Shown here piece by piece: positions 30,546 through 38,207 of a DNA stretch of 38,210 bases; position 1 is the first letter of the stretch; the number at the start of each line of letters is the position of its first letter. The notes below the pieces were generated by a model that worked only from the letters and a program-made list of their open reading frames with translations, did not search any database and was not told the DNA's origin. Both the position numbers and the translations under genes were made by a program. This DNA is from Bacillota bacterium (lineage in GTDB: Bacteria; Bacillota; Clostridia; Christensenellales; UMGS416). The DNA lies in the NCBI GenBank assembly GCA_023409755.1, contig JAEYRA010000084.1, positions 1 to 38,210 on the forward strand. Reading direction: 5' to 3'.

Positions 30546-31646
30546 TCAACCGTGGGTTTTCCAGTGCCGGTCGGCCAGCAGAAGCAGGGCGTCGGCCTGG
30601 TGCTGCTCCATCGGCGGCATCTGGAAGTAGAAGCCGTTTGCCCCAAACTTGCGCACCAGCCGGTCGGCCTTGGCCATCGCCGTTTCGGGGTCGTACTCCT
30701 CCAGCGAGATCCACATGCCTTTTCCGGCATCCCGGACGGCGCGGTAGAGGTCATCCCAGCATTCCTCGCCGGATTTTGGTTTGCCATCGCCAGGCGTCCA
30801 CTGCAGCGCTTTGAGTTCGGCAATCTCCATGAGAGCCGGCACATGCACGATGCACTCGGGGCCATCCAGGTGGTAGAGGGAGTTGTCGAGCCAGCGGCAC
30901 TGTTCGCGCAGCGGGTTCTGCACAAAGTCACGGAACTGCCCGGGCGAAAGAATGGCGGCCATATCGCACTGCACCTTGGCCGTGCGGCCTTGGCCCCAGA
31001 TGTGGAAGAACGTGAAGGCCGTGCCACCGGTTTTGTCACGGCAGAGGTCAGCAAACGCGTCGTAGCAGGGCGGGTAAGCCTCGTTGATCTGCCGAATGGA
31101 GGCGTGAACCGCCTCGGGTTCGTCAAAGAGGTCGTAGCAGAGTGTCTGCGGCCCGCGCAGCGCCGACACGATGTCGATGTTTTCCACGATGTCGGGGATC
31201 TCCAGCACCACGTCGGTGTCAGCCAGCAGGCCCGCCGCCTGCCGATACATGTCGAGGTGCCGCGCAAACCAGCGGTTGCTGGGGTCAAAGCGCAGGGCTT
31301 CGCCATACTCCTTGAGTGTCGCCTCAAACCACACGGTTTCAGCGCGGAACTCCGGCTCGCTGCCCAGATACAGGGCCATCGACCCCGCGCCCAGGTTCAG
31401 GCTGAGGGCGGGGAAGGCCTCGGCGATGGGTTCCCACCGCGAAAACTGCGCCAGTGCCTGGGCCGTGAGCTTCTCCACACTCAAATAACGTTCGTCGTCG
31501 TTGGCAAACGATGGCGGTTCGATGGTGGAGAGCGGTGTCGCCCGCCGCACCCACAGGTACAGAAGAGGCCTGCCCGTGTCGCCGCCCTGCCACCAGTTGG
31601 TGAAGCGTTCGCGGGTTTCCTGCCAGTTTGCCTTGTACGTTGCCAT
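30546..31646 (-). CDS. URO-D-superfamily protein (second in window)
   Basis: A 366-residue protein of the uroporphyrinogen-decarboxylase superfamily, in a subgroup different from the 380-1600 protein. It starts MATYKANWQETRERFTNWWQ and has GRPLLYLWVRR, DPSNRWFARHLDMYRQAAGL, HIWGQGRTAKVQCDMAAILS and YHLDGPECIVHVPALMEI, followed by a closing YFQMPPMEQHQADALLLLAD. This TIM-barrel group is known only as putative methyltransferase-like or glycoside-linked proteins of Clostridia. The reaction is not established. GGAGGGGAT lies just before the ATG. A possible extended -10 (TGCTATAGT) lies near 31679-31687 on the minus strand. It is a single-gene unit followed by RNA candidate C. Confidence 0.75.
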   Translation of the reverse strand: MATYKANWQETRERFTNWWQGGDTGRPLLYLWVRRATPLSTIEPPSFANDDERYLSVEKLTAQALAQFSRWEPIAEAFPALSLNLGAGSMALYLGSEPEFRAETVWFEATLKEYGEALRFDPSNRWFARHLDMYRQAAGLLADTDVVLEIPDIVENIDIVSALRGPQTLCYDLFDEPEAVHASIRQINEAYPPCYDAFADLCRDKTGGTAFTFFHIWGQGRTAKVQCDMAAILSPGQFRDFVQNPLREQCRWLDNSLYHLDGPECIVHVPALMEIAELKALQWTPGDGKPKSGEECWDDLYRAVRDAGKGMWISLEEYDPETAMAKADRLVRKFGANGFYFQMPPMEQHQADALLLLADRHWKTHG

Positions 31647-31749
31647 CCCGATCCCCTCCCTGTTCGTTGTCTTCTGCCACTATAGCACGGCGCGGGGGGC
31701 ATAAAAAAGAGCGATTATTGCGTTCCCGCGTCCCTCTTTGCGTCGACAC

Positions 31750-31778
31750 TTGCCGGAAAGGCCCCGGTGCGGTATGAT
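31750..31778 (+). promoter_or_regulatory. Promoter of the ATP-grasp/NYN-LOTUS operon
   Basis: TTGCCG (31750-31755), 17-bp spacer, TATGAT (31773-31778). Initiation near 31785 excludes the in-frame ATG 31767 and supports ATG 31800 with AGAGGT upstream. Confidence 0.5.
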
Positions 31779-31799
31779 AAATTGATTGCGAGAGGTACG

Positions 31800-32696
31800 A
31801 TGAGCAACGGATGCTGTTGGATTGTGTATAACGGGTCGCTGGTGAGTCACAAGTTCACCGAGCTCACCCAGTGGCTGCAGGAAAGCTATGCCGAGCAGGG
31901 GGTGGAGTGTCTACCCATGAACAGCGGCTCCCTGCCGGTGGTGGTCGCCAATGGGGCGACGGCCCTGCGGCAGGGGCTGGAGCGGCCGGATTTCGTACTC
32001 TTTTGGGATAAGGACGTTCGCCTGGGTTTGCAGTTGGAGGCGATGGGCTTGCGGCTCTTCAACAGTGCCGGGGCGGTGGCCACCTGTGACGACAAGGCGC
32101 TGACGCATATCGCGCTGGCCAACCACGGGGCACCCATGCCGCGCACCGTCGTCGCACCGCTGGTGTTCCCCGGCATGCCTGAGCCTGACGGCTCGTTTCT
32201 GGATCGCCTGGAGGGGGAGCTTGCTTACCCCATGGTTGTCAAGGAGTGCTTCGGCTCCTTCGGCGCGCAGGTGTACCTTGCGCACAACCGGGAGGAGTTG
32301 ACCGCGCTGCATCAGCGACTGCTGCACACGCCCCACCTGTATCAGCAGTTTGTCGCCACCAGCTACGGCCGGGATGTGCGGGTGCAGGTGGTGGGCGGGC
32401 AAGCGGTGGCGGCGGTGCTGCGCCGCAGTGAACACGACTTCCGCGCCAACGTCACCAATGGCGGGCACATGGAGCCCTTTGCCGCACCGGATGCCTTCCT
32501 TCGGCTGGCCGAGCGGTGCTGTGATATCATTGGACTGGACTTTGCCGGGGTGGATATGCTCTTTGGCGAGGACAATGAGCCGGTGCTCTGCGAGGTCAAC
32601 TCCAACGCCCACTTCAAGAACCTGTACCACGCGACCGGGGTGGACGTGGCGAGGCTCATCGCCGCCCACACTGTGCGGGTGATGGCCGATGGTTAG
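31800..32696 (+). CDS. RimK-like ATP-grasp ligase 1
   Basis: A 298-residue ATP-grasp enzyme of the RimK type, which joins a carboxylate (activated as acyl phosphate) to an amine. The N-terminal pre-ATP-grasp domain is residues 1-95. CDDKALTHIALANHGAPMPR marks the start of the ATP-grasp fold. YPMVVKECFGSFGAQVYLA contains the ATP-binding Lys and glycine-rich loop, YGRDVRVQVVG carries the usual Arg, and GVDMLFG with CEVNSNAHFKNL provides the Mg-binding Asp/Glu/Asn set (EVNSN). The substrate is unknown. The next gene overlaps its end by 8 nt and encodes a second, divergent ATP-grasp protein. Confidence 0.85.
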   Translation: MSNGCCWIVYNGSLVSHKFTELTQWLQESYAEQGVECLPMNSGSLPVVVANGATALRQGLERPDFVLFWDKDVRLGLQLEAMGLRLFNSAGAVATCDDKALTHIALANHGAPMPRTVVAPLVFPGMPEPDGSFLDRLEGELAYPMVVKECFGSFGAQVYLAHNREELTALHQRLLHTPHLYQQFVATSYGRDVRVQVVGGQAVAAVLRRSEHDFRANVTNGGHMEPFAAPDAFLRLAERCCDIIGLDFAGVDMLFGEDNEPVLCEVNSNAHFKNLYHATGVDVARLIAAHTVRVMADG

Positions 32697-33552
32697 GGGG
32701 TGGCTCCTCTACCGGCGGGAGGATATCGACCGCAACCGGCGCTTTGCCGATTGGTTTGTGGAGGCCGGGCCGGAGTTCGGCTTTGAGATTTCTCTGCGGT
32801 TGGTGGATGAGCTGACGCTCCAACTGCCGGCGTGCGGCATGGCCCGGGGGGCCGGTGAGCCGCTGCCTGCCTTTGCCCTCAACCGCAGCCGGGACGGGTT
32901 GGTGTCTACCTTTCTGGAGGGGGAAGGCTGCCGGGTGTTTAACACCGCCGCGGTGACGGTGGCGGCCAACGACAAGATGCGCTCCCACCTCCTGGCCCAC
33001 CGGCTGGGGTTGCCCCAGGTGGATATGGCATTTGTACCCAACGACCCGGCGGCGCTGGCAGCCCAGCCATTGGGCTGGCCGGTGGTGGCCAAGCACCCCG
33101 GTGGTCATGGCGGCGGTCAGGTCGTGCTGGCTCACACGGCGGAGGAACTGTGGTCTGCCGCCGCGTCCTTTGGGGGGGAGCGTGTGCTGCTGCAGCGATT
33201 GTGCGCCCAGCCCGGGGTGGATCTGCGGGTGTATGTGTTGGGCGACCGGGTGCTGCAGGCGGTGTGCCGCACGGCGGCGGAAGGGTTCCGCGCCAACCTG
33301 TCGCTGGGTGGCCGGGCCGAGGCCGTTGCCACGCCGCCATCTGTGGTGCGTATGGTGGAGGAAATATGCAGGGCACTGCCCCTGGACTATGCTGGTATCG
33401 ACTTCCTGCCCGACGGGCAGGGTGGTTGGCTGTTCAACGAAATCGAGGACGCTGTGGGCAGTCGGGCCCTTTACGAGTTGGGCGGGTTCGATGTGGTGCG
33501 GCTTTATCTGGCCCACGTGCGGGACACGCTGGACGCGAAAACCGCCCCCTGA
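32689..33552 (+). CDS. RimK-like ATP-grasp ligase 2
   Basis: A 287-residue paralogue of the preceding protein with low identity. ANDKMRSHLLAHRLGLPQVD opens the ATP-grasp domain, WPVVAKHPGGHGGGQVVLA is the ATP-binding loop with its Lys and Gly-rich turn, DLRVYVLGDRV carries the conserved Arg, and GIDFLP with WLFNEIEDAVGSR gives the Mg ligands (here NEIED where partner 1 has CEVNSN). The end of the pocket differs from partner 1, so the two enzymes probably use different substrates or act in sequence. ATG 32689 lies inside the end of gene 1 (8-nt overlap). Function and product are unknown. Confidence 0.8.
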   Translation: MVRGWLLYRREDIDRNRRFADWFVEAGPEFGFEISLRLVDELTLQLPACGMARGAGEPLPAFALNRSRDGLVSTFLEGEGCRVFNTAAVTVAANDKMRSHLLAHRLGLPQVDMAFVPNDPAALAAQPLGWPVVAKHPGGHGGGQVVLAHTAEELWSAAASFGGERVLLQRLCAQPGVDLRVYVLGDRVLQAVCRTAAEGFRANLSLGGRAEAVATPPSVVRMVEEICRALPLDYAGIDFLPDGQGGWLFNEIEDAVGSRALYELGGFDVVRLYLAHVRDTLDAKTAP

Positions 33553-33622
33553 CGGGTCACACAACGACAACGCACACACACGCAATAGACGCACAGGACG
33601 AGACCGTTTTGGAGGAATGGAA

Positions 33623-34573
33623 ATGGAACTGAAACCACAACAGGAGGAACTGCGCCTGGCCGTGCTGGTGGATGCGGAGAACGTCTCCCACACCTGGATA
33701 CGGCTGATCATGGCGGAGATTGCCCGCTACGGCACGCCGACGATTAAGCGCATCTACACCGACTGGACCCAGCCGGCCGCCGGCGGGTGGAAGAACGTGC
33801 TACTGGAGCATGCCTTCACGCCCATGCAGCAGTATCGGTATACCGCCGGCAAGAACTCCTCCGACTCGGCCATGATCATCGACGCAATGGACATTTTGTA
33901 CTCCCAGAAGGTCGACGGTTTCTGCATCGTGTCGAGCGACAGTGACTTCACCCGCCTGGCTCAGCGTCTGCGGGAGGCCGGCATGCACGTCATCGGCATG
34001 GGGGTGAAGAAGACCCCGGTTCCCTTCAAGGCGTCCTGTGAGCGGTTCATCTACATCGAAAACCTGAAGGACATGGCAGGCGCAGACCAGCCCAGCGTGG
34101 CCGCGGCCAAGCCCCAGCAGCCCGCCGCCGCATCGTCCAAGAGCTCTGCCAGCGGGCAGAGCAAACAACCCAACGGGCAGGGCAAGCAGCCCGGCAACGG
34201 GCAGTCCAAGCCCCAGCCCGCCGCGGCAGCCGCGCCTCAGCCGGCCGTCGTGCCCACCCCCGCACCTGCTCCCGTCGTGGCCGAGCCGGAGGACGAGGAG
34301 AATGCAGAGGAGGAGGGCGTCTTCAGTGTCGACAAGCTCATCAAACTTCTGTCGGTCACCATCAACGACCTTGCCAACGAGTCGGGATGGGCATCACTCT
34401 CCGATGTGGGGAGCCTGCTGGCGAAGAAGGTGCCGGACTTCGACACCCGCAACTACGGCTACCGGGCGCTGATGCCGCTGGTGGAGTCATTGGGTGTCTT
34501 CGAGATTGACAAGCGCCAGACCAGCCGCAGGAAGATTCTGCACGTTTACATCCGCAACAAAACGCAGGCATAG
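33623..34573 (+). CDS. NYN-LOTUS (OST-HTH) putative RNase
   Basis: A 316-residue protein. The N-terminal NYN/PIN-like nuclease domain covers residues 10-155: VLVDAENVS with Asp17 and Asn20, KNSSDSAMIIDAMDIL with acidic residues, and CIVSSDSDFTRLA. A low-complexity Gln/Ala/Pro linker covers about 160-225. A C-terminal LOTUS/OST-HTH winged-helix domain covers about 230-312 (GWASLSDVGSLLAKKVPDFD, NYGYRALMPLVESLGVFEID). LOTUS domains bind RNA, including G-rich and structured RNA, so this is a likely RNase guided by a LOTUS domain. Start ATG 33623 has GGAGGA 6 nt upstream. ATG 33617 overlaps the ribosome binding site and is unlikely. It lies 70 bp after ATP-grasp 2 and 15 bp before the GH127 gene. 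Confidence 0.85.
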   Translation: MELKPQQEELRLAVLVDAENVSHTWIRLIMAEIARYGTPTIKRIYTDWTQPAAGGWKNVLLEHAFTPMQQYRYTAGKNSSDSAMIIDAMDILYSQKVDGFCIVSSDSDFTRLAQRLREAGMHVIGMGVKKTPVPFKASCERFIYIENLKDMAGADQPSVAAAKPQQPAAASSKSSASGQSKQPNGQGKQPGNGQSKPQPAAAAAPQPAVVPTPAPAPVVAEPEDEENAEEEGVFSVDKLIKLLSVTINDLANESGWASLSDVGSLLAKKVPDFDTRNYGYRALMPLVESLGVFEIDKRQTSRRKILHVYIRNKTQA

Positions 34574-34588
34574 CAGAGGAGGAGAACG

Positions 34589-36556
34589 ATGGAAGGTAAA
34601 CCCTACGGCGATCTGCCGCTCAAGGACATTGCCATCGATGACCGGTTCTGGTCGGGGTATCAGAGGCTGGTGCGCGAGCAGGTGCTGCCCTACCAGTGGG
34701 AGGCGCTCAACGACCGGGTTGAGGGGGCGGCCCCCAGCGGTTGCATCCAGAACCTGCGCATTGCCGCCGGGCAAGCGGAGGGGGAGTTCGTCGGCCTGGT
34801 GTTCCAGGACAGCGACCTGGCCAAATGGATGGAGGCGGCTTCCTACAGCCTGGAGACCCACCCGGACGCCCAGCTGGAAGCGCTGTTGGACGAGGCCATT
34901 GAACTGCTGGCCGCCGCCCAGCGCCAGGACGGGTACCTCAACTCCTATTTCATCGTCAAGGAGCCCCAGGGCCGCTGGACGAACCTGTGTGAGTGCCATG
35001 AGCTCTACTGCGCCGGGCATCTGCTGGAAGCGGCGGTCGCCCATTTCCGCGCCACCGGCAAGCGTACGTTCCTGGATGTCATGTGCCGGTACGTGGACGA
35101 GATCGCCCGGGTGTTTGGCACGGGGGAAGGACAACTGCGAGGTTACGACGGCCACGAGGAGATCGAACTGGCGCTGGTCAAGCTCTACGAAGCCACAGGC
35201 GAGCAGAAATACCTCGATCTAGCACGGTATTTTGTGGAGGAACGCGGCAACCACGACCCGTACTACTTCGATGTGGAGTGGGAGAAGCGGGGCCGCACCT
35301 TCCATTGGGAGGGGCTGGGGGCGACGGCACCCAGCGACCGGGACGATTACTACCAGGCCCACCGCCCGGTACGTCAGCAGGAAACCGCCGAAGGGCACTC
35401 GGTGCGGGCGGTATACCTCTACTCGGCCATGGCCGACCTGGCCGCCCGAACAGGCGATGCAGAACTGGCGCGGGCCTGCCGCACACTCTGGGGCAACATC
35501 ACCACCCGGCGGATGTACGTGACCGGCGGCATCGGCTCCCAGGCCCATGGCGAGCGGTTCACCTTTGACTATGACCTGCCCAACGACACCGTTTATGCCG
35601 AGACCTGCGCGTCCATTGGGCTCATCTTCTTTGCCCACCGCATGCTGGGGCTGGAACCCAAAGGTGAATACGCCGATGTGATGGAGCGGGCGCTCTACAA
35701 CACGGTTCTCGCCGGCATGGCGCAGGACGGCCGCCATTTCTTCTACGTCAACCCTCTGGAAGTGCTGCCCGAGGCCAGTGAGAAGCGCCAAACCCATCAG
35801 CATGTGCTGGTGACCCGGCCTCAATGGTTTGGGTGTGCCTGCTGCCCGCCCAACGTGGCGCGGCTGCTGTCTTCTCTGGGGCAGTATATCTACTCAGTGC
35901 AGGGCGATACGCTCTACACTCACCTCTATGTGGGCAGCACACTGCACGCCACCATCGGCGGCAAAACCGCCGTGCTGCGTCAAATCACGAACTACCCGTG
36001 GGAGGGCCACACCAAGCTGGTTGTTGAGACAGGCGCGGGCGGCATCTTCACCATTGCCATCCGGCTGCCGGCCTGGTGCGCTTCGCCGACGCTTCTGGTC
36101 AACGGCCAGCCCATTGAGCTTGCCCCCGTGGTGCGCGATGGCTATGCCTACCTGGAACGGGCCTGGAAGGCCGGCGACACAGTGGAGCTGGCAATGCCCA
36201 TGACACCCCGGCGTGTGCGGGCCAACCCGTTGGTACGCGCTGACGCAGGGCGGGTGGCCATCCAGCGCGGGCCTCTGGTGTACTGCCTGGAGCAGGCCGA
36301 CAACGGCGAGAACCTGCAGGCACTGTCGCTGCCGGCAAATACCGCGCTCACCGAGCGTTGGGATTCGTCGTTCTTTGGCGGGGCGATGCGTATGGAGGCC
36401 GACGGCCTGCGCGTGAGTGCCGATGGCTGGGGGGACACGCTCTATAGCGCCGACACCGCACCCCGGCTGGAGCCAGCCCGGCTTTCCTTCGTGCCCTACT
36501 TCCTGTGGGCCAACCGCGGCCCCGGCGAGATGCTCGTTTGGGTGCGGGAGGGTTGA
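34589..36556 (+). CDS. GH127 beta-L-arabinofuranosidase
   Basis: A 655-residue glycoside hydrolase of family GH127 (DUF1680). It has an (alpha/alpha)6 barrel followed by beta-sandwich domains. The catalytic set of the Bifidobacterium enzyme HypBA1 (Glu322, Glu338, Cys340, Cys417, Cys418) is matched: Glu322 in AHGERF, Glu338 and Cys340 in YAETC, and Cys418-Cys419 in GCACCPPN, one residue shifted. A zinc-bound cysteine nucleophile is therefore expected. There is no signal peptide, so it acts inside the cell on imported arabino-oligosaccharides or related glycosides. ATG 34589 follows GAGGAGGA by 6 nt. It sits 15 bp after the NYN-LOTUS gene and abuts sfsA. Confidence 0.9.
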   Translation: MEGKPYGDLPLKDIAIDDRFWSGYQRLVREQVLPYQWEALNDRVEGAAPSGCIQNLRIAAGQAEGEFVGLVFQDSDLAKWMEAASYSLETHPDAQLEALLDEAIELLAAAQRQDGYLNSYFIVKEPQGRWTNLCECHELYCAGHLLEAAVAHFRATGKRTFLDVMCRYVDEIARVFGTGEGQLRGYDGHEEIELALVKLYEATGEQKYLDLARYFVEERGNHDPYYFDVEWEKRGRTFHWEGLGATAPSDRDDYYQAHRPVRQQETAEGHSVRAVYLYSAMADLAARTGDAELARACRTLWGNITTRRMYVTGGIGSQAHGERFTFDYDLPNDTVYAETCASIGLIFFAHRMLGLEPKGEYADVMERALYNTVLAGMAQDGRHFFYVNPLEVLPEASEKRQTHQHVLVTRPQWFGCACCPPNVARLLSSLGQYIYSVQGDTLYTHLYVGSTLHATIGGKTAVLRQITNYPWEGHTKLVVETGAGGIFTIAIRLPAWCASPTLLVNGQPIELAPVVRDGYAYLERAWKAGDTVELAMPMTPRRVRANPLVRADAGRVAIQRGPLVYCLEQADNGENLQALSLPANTALTERWDSSFFGGAMRMEADGLRVSADGWGDTLYSADTAPRLEPARLSFVPYFLWANRGPGEMLVWVREG

Positions 36557-36557
36557 G

Positions 36558-37262
36558 TTGAGGCTTGACGGCCTGCAGCAGGGCGTGTTCCTCAGTCGGG
36601 AGAACCGATTCCTGGCCATGGTGGAGCTGGATGGTGCACCAACGCCCTGCCACGTGCCCAACTCCGGCCGCCTGCGGGAACTGCTGGTACCGGGCGTGCC
36701 GGCGCGGGTGAGACCCCTGCGGCCGGGCCTGCGCACCCAAGCACGGCTTGTGATGGTGCAGCACCAAGGCCACTGGGTGGCCGTGGACGCACAGCTGACC
36801 AACGCCGTGGCGCGGGAGGCCGTGGAGAGCGGCATCGTTTCATCGCTCGCAGAGATCAAAGGATTGCGCAGCGAGGTCGTCCACGGCGACAGCCGCTTTG
36901 ACATGGCGGGTGTGGTGGAGGAGCGCCCTTGCTACATCGAGGTCAAGTGCTCCACCCTGGTGCGGGAGGGGATCGCGCTCTTCCCGGATGCCCCCACGGA
37001 GCGCGGCGGCAAGCACCTGCGGGAGTTGACGGCGCTGGTGGGGGAGGGGGCGGTTTGCTGTGTGCTCTTCCTGCTGCAGCATCCGGCCGCCCGCTCCTTT
37101 GCGCCCAACCGGGAGACTGACCCGCAGTTTGCCACCCTGCTGGAGGAAGCCATCGCCGCCGGCGTTCAGGTGTGGGCCGTGCGCTGCCAGAGCGGGCCGG
37201 ATTTCCTCACGGCGGTGTCGGCCGAGCGGGTGATGGAGTTGAGGGTAAGGAACGATAGATGA
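36558..37262 (+). CDS. sfsA: SfsA (sugar fermentation stimulation protein A)
   Basis: A 234-residue SfsA-family protein, the usual length. It has an N-terminal OB-like domain (LVMVQHQGHWVAVDAQLTN) and a C-terminal nuclease-like domain with the PD-(D/E)XK-like core RFDMAGVVEERPCYIEVKCS and the family segment LFPDAPTERGGKHLREL. It is a DNA-binding protein with a regulatory or nuclease role that remains poorly defined. The start is TTG 36558, one base after the GH127 stop codon, with GGGAGGG about 6 nt upstream. No ATG lies near the family start. It is the last gene of the run beginning at 31800. The hairpin at 37274-37305 follows. Confidence 0.9.
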   Translation: MRLDGLQQGVFLSRENRFLAMVELDGAPTPCHVPNSGRLRELLVPGVPARVRPLRPGLRTQARLVMVQHQGHWVAVDAQLTNAVAREAVESGIVSSLAEIKGLRSEVVHGDSRFDMAGVVEERPCYIEVKCSTLVREGIALFPDAPTERGGKHLRELTALVGEGAVCCVLFLLQHPAARSFAPNRETDPQFATLLEEAIAAGVQVWAVRCQSGPDFLTAVSAERVMELRVRNDR

Positions 37263-37273
37263 CCAGGGATACC

Positions 37274-37305
37274 GGGAAGCCGCCGCAGACTTGCGGCGGC
37301 TTCCC
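37274..37305 (+). terminator. Hairpin after sfsA
   Basis: GGGAAGCCGCCGCA (37274-37287), loop GACT, TGCGGCGGCTTCCC (37292-37305), a perfect 14-bp stem 11 bp after the stop codon. There is no T-run, so it may act as a 3'-end stabiliser or a factor-dependent stop. Confidence 0.55.
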
Positions 37306-37398
37306 GCTGTCCTGCGGAGGGAGTCCCTTGCGCACGCACCGCTTCTTTTCCGGGCTGCGATCCGGTTTTGTTCTATTTTATGAAAGTGTCCTTGCACA

Positions 37399-37427
37399 TT
37401 GACTTTAATAAAATGCTGGTTTATATT
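37399..37427 (+). promoter_or_regulatory. Promoter of the DUF2089-like gene
   Basis: TTGACT (37399-37404), 17-bp spacer, TATATT (37422-37427). The region is strongly AT-rich. AAAGGAGG lies 10 nt before the ATG at 37454. Confidence 0.7.
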
Positions 37428-37453
37428 AAATATAATTCAAAAGGAGGCATGAC

Positions 37454-37756
37454 ATGGCAATCGAGATCGTCCCGGATTGGATGACGAACCTGGAAGAGGA
37501 GGATGTGGCATTCATCAAGAGATTTGTGCTGGCCTCCGGTTCCCTCAAGGAGATTGCCCAGCAGTATGGTGTGACCTACCCCACTGTCAGGCTGCGGCTG
37601 GATAAGTTGATCCAAAAGATCAAGGTGAACGAAGAGGCTGCCAATGAACCGTATGTCGCTCTGGTCAAGCGCATGGCCATTGCCGGTAAGGTGGATTTTG
37701 CCACGGCGAAGGTACTGATAGCCGAATACAAAAAACAAAGAGAGGTCTCGGTGTAA
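37454..37756 (+). CDS. DUF2089-like HTH protein
   Basis: A 100-residue protein. The segment WMTNLEEEDVAFIKRFVLAS followed by GSLKEIAQQYGVTYPTVRLR forms a compact helix-turn-helix of the DUF2089 type (sigma-70 region 4-like), presumably DNA-binding. The C-terminal 40 residues are helical and charged. It has a clear promoter and ribosome binding site, and its stop codon overlaps the start of the 56-residue membrane protein by one base (TAATG). It probably regulates its own small operon, but the target is unknown. Confidence 0.8.
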   Translation: MAIEIVPDWMTNLEEEDVAFIKRFVLASGSLKEIAQQYGVTYPTVRLRLDKLIQKIKVNEEAANEPYVALVKRMAIAGKVDFATAKVLIAEYKKQREVSV

Positions 37757-37926
37757 TGAACATATCGATTGCGATCTTGGTTCTGCCGGCCTTGCTGTTA
37801 GTGGTTGCAGCATTTGTCACAGGGTTGGTGTTTCTCCTTCTGCACTTCAACAAACGCAACGCCGCGCTGCGCGAACAGGAGAGGCAGAAGGCGGAAATGG
37901 ACAAGATGAACATTGAGGATCTCTAG
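37756..37926 (+). CDS. Small membrane protein, 56 aa
   Basis: A 56-residue frame. It starts MNISIAILVLPALLLVVAAF, giving a single N-terminal membrane span over about residues 3-30, then a basic, charged helix (HFNKRNAALREQERQKAEMD) at the cytoplasmic side. Start ATG 37756 overlaps the DUF2089-like stop, which supports expression by coupling. No family is recognised. Together with the HTH protein it could form a sensor-regulator pair, which is inference. Confidence 0.65.
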   Translation: MNISIAILVLPALLLVVAAFVTGLVFLLLHFNKRNAALREQERQKAEMDKMNIEDL

Positions 37927-37989
37927 TCCTCGCATAGAACGCTTTCTGACGACCTGTGTCAGGGGACGAACCAATCGGTGGAACGGGAA

Positions 37990-38207
37990 TCCTCCCATTC
38001 GAGGCCGTCGCGTCAGCGTACTTTCGGTGCATATCTGTGTTCGGAAAGTAATGCTTTCTTCGTAGCCGTCAGCCAGTTTATCCGGCGACGGTAGTAGGCA
38101 GTGGAGGGGAGGCACTCCCAATTCTCGCCGTAGTGTGTTTTCTTTATGAAAATCCTGTACGAGAGAGGAAAAGAAGAAGCCCGCCAGCGACATGCGCGGT
38201 GGCGGGC
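37990..38207 (+). ncRNA. Recurrent structured RNA candidate, copy B
   Basis: The 280 bp after the small membrane protein contain no convincing gene. From 5' to 3' the segment has TACTTTC/GAAAGTA (a hairpin that would compete with GAAAG-TAATG-CTTTC), GCCGTC and GTTTATCCGG. The GNRA-like hairpin CCG-GCGA-CGG follows, then GGTAGTAGGC, GGGAG-GCA-CTCCC, the linker GAGAGAGGAAAAG and a terminal stem GCCCGCCA (38179-38186)/TGGCGGGC (38200-38207). Motif order follows copies A and C, with lower identity. The terminal stem could also end a minus-strand transcript from beyond the window (TTCTTCTTTT on that strand). A weak promoter (TTGAGG, 16 bp, TAGAAC) lies at 37913-37940. Confidence 0.35.

Noticed and set aside
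30381..31685. A 434-codon plus-strand frame opposite the second URO-D gene
   Set aside because: No ribosome binding site and no recognisable domain. It runs through RNA candidate C and the URO-D gene, whose protein is convincing.
37960..38110. Resemblance to a c-di-AMP (ydaO) riboswitch (GGACGAACCA, GTAGGC end)
   Set aside because: The invariant GGGGAACC and GGUGAAUC blocks and the ACAGCUAAC segment are missing, and the local hairpins differ from the known pseudo-dimeric fold.
37798..38193. A 131-codon minus-strand frame at the right end
   Set aside because: It crosses the small membrane protein and the structured RNA region, and its start lies within the terminal GC stem. No family features.
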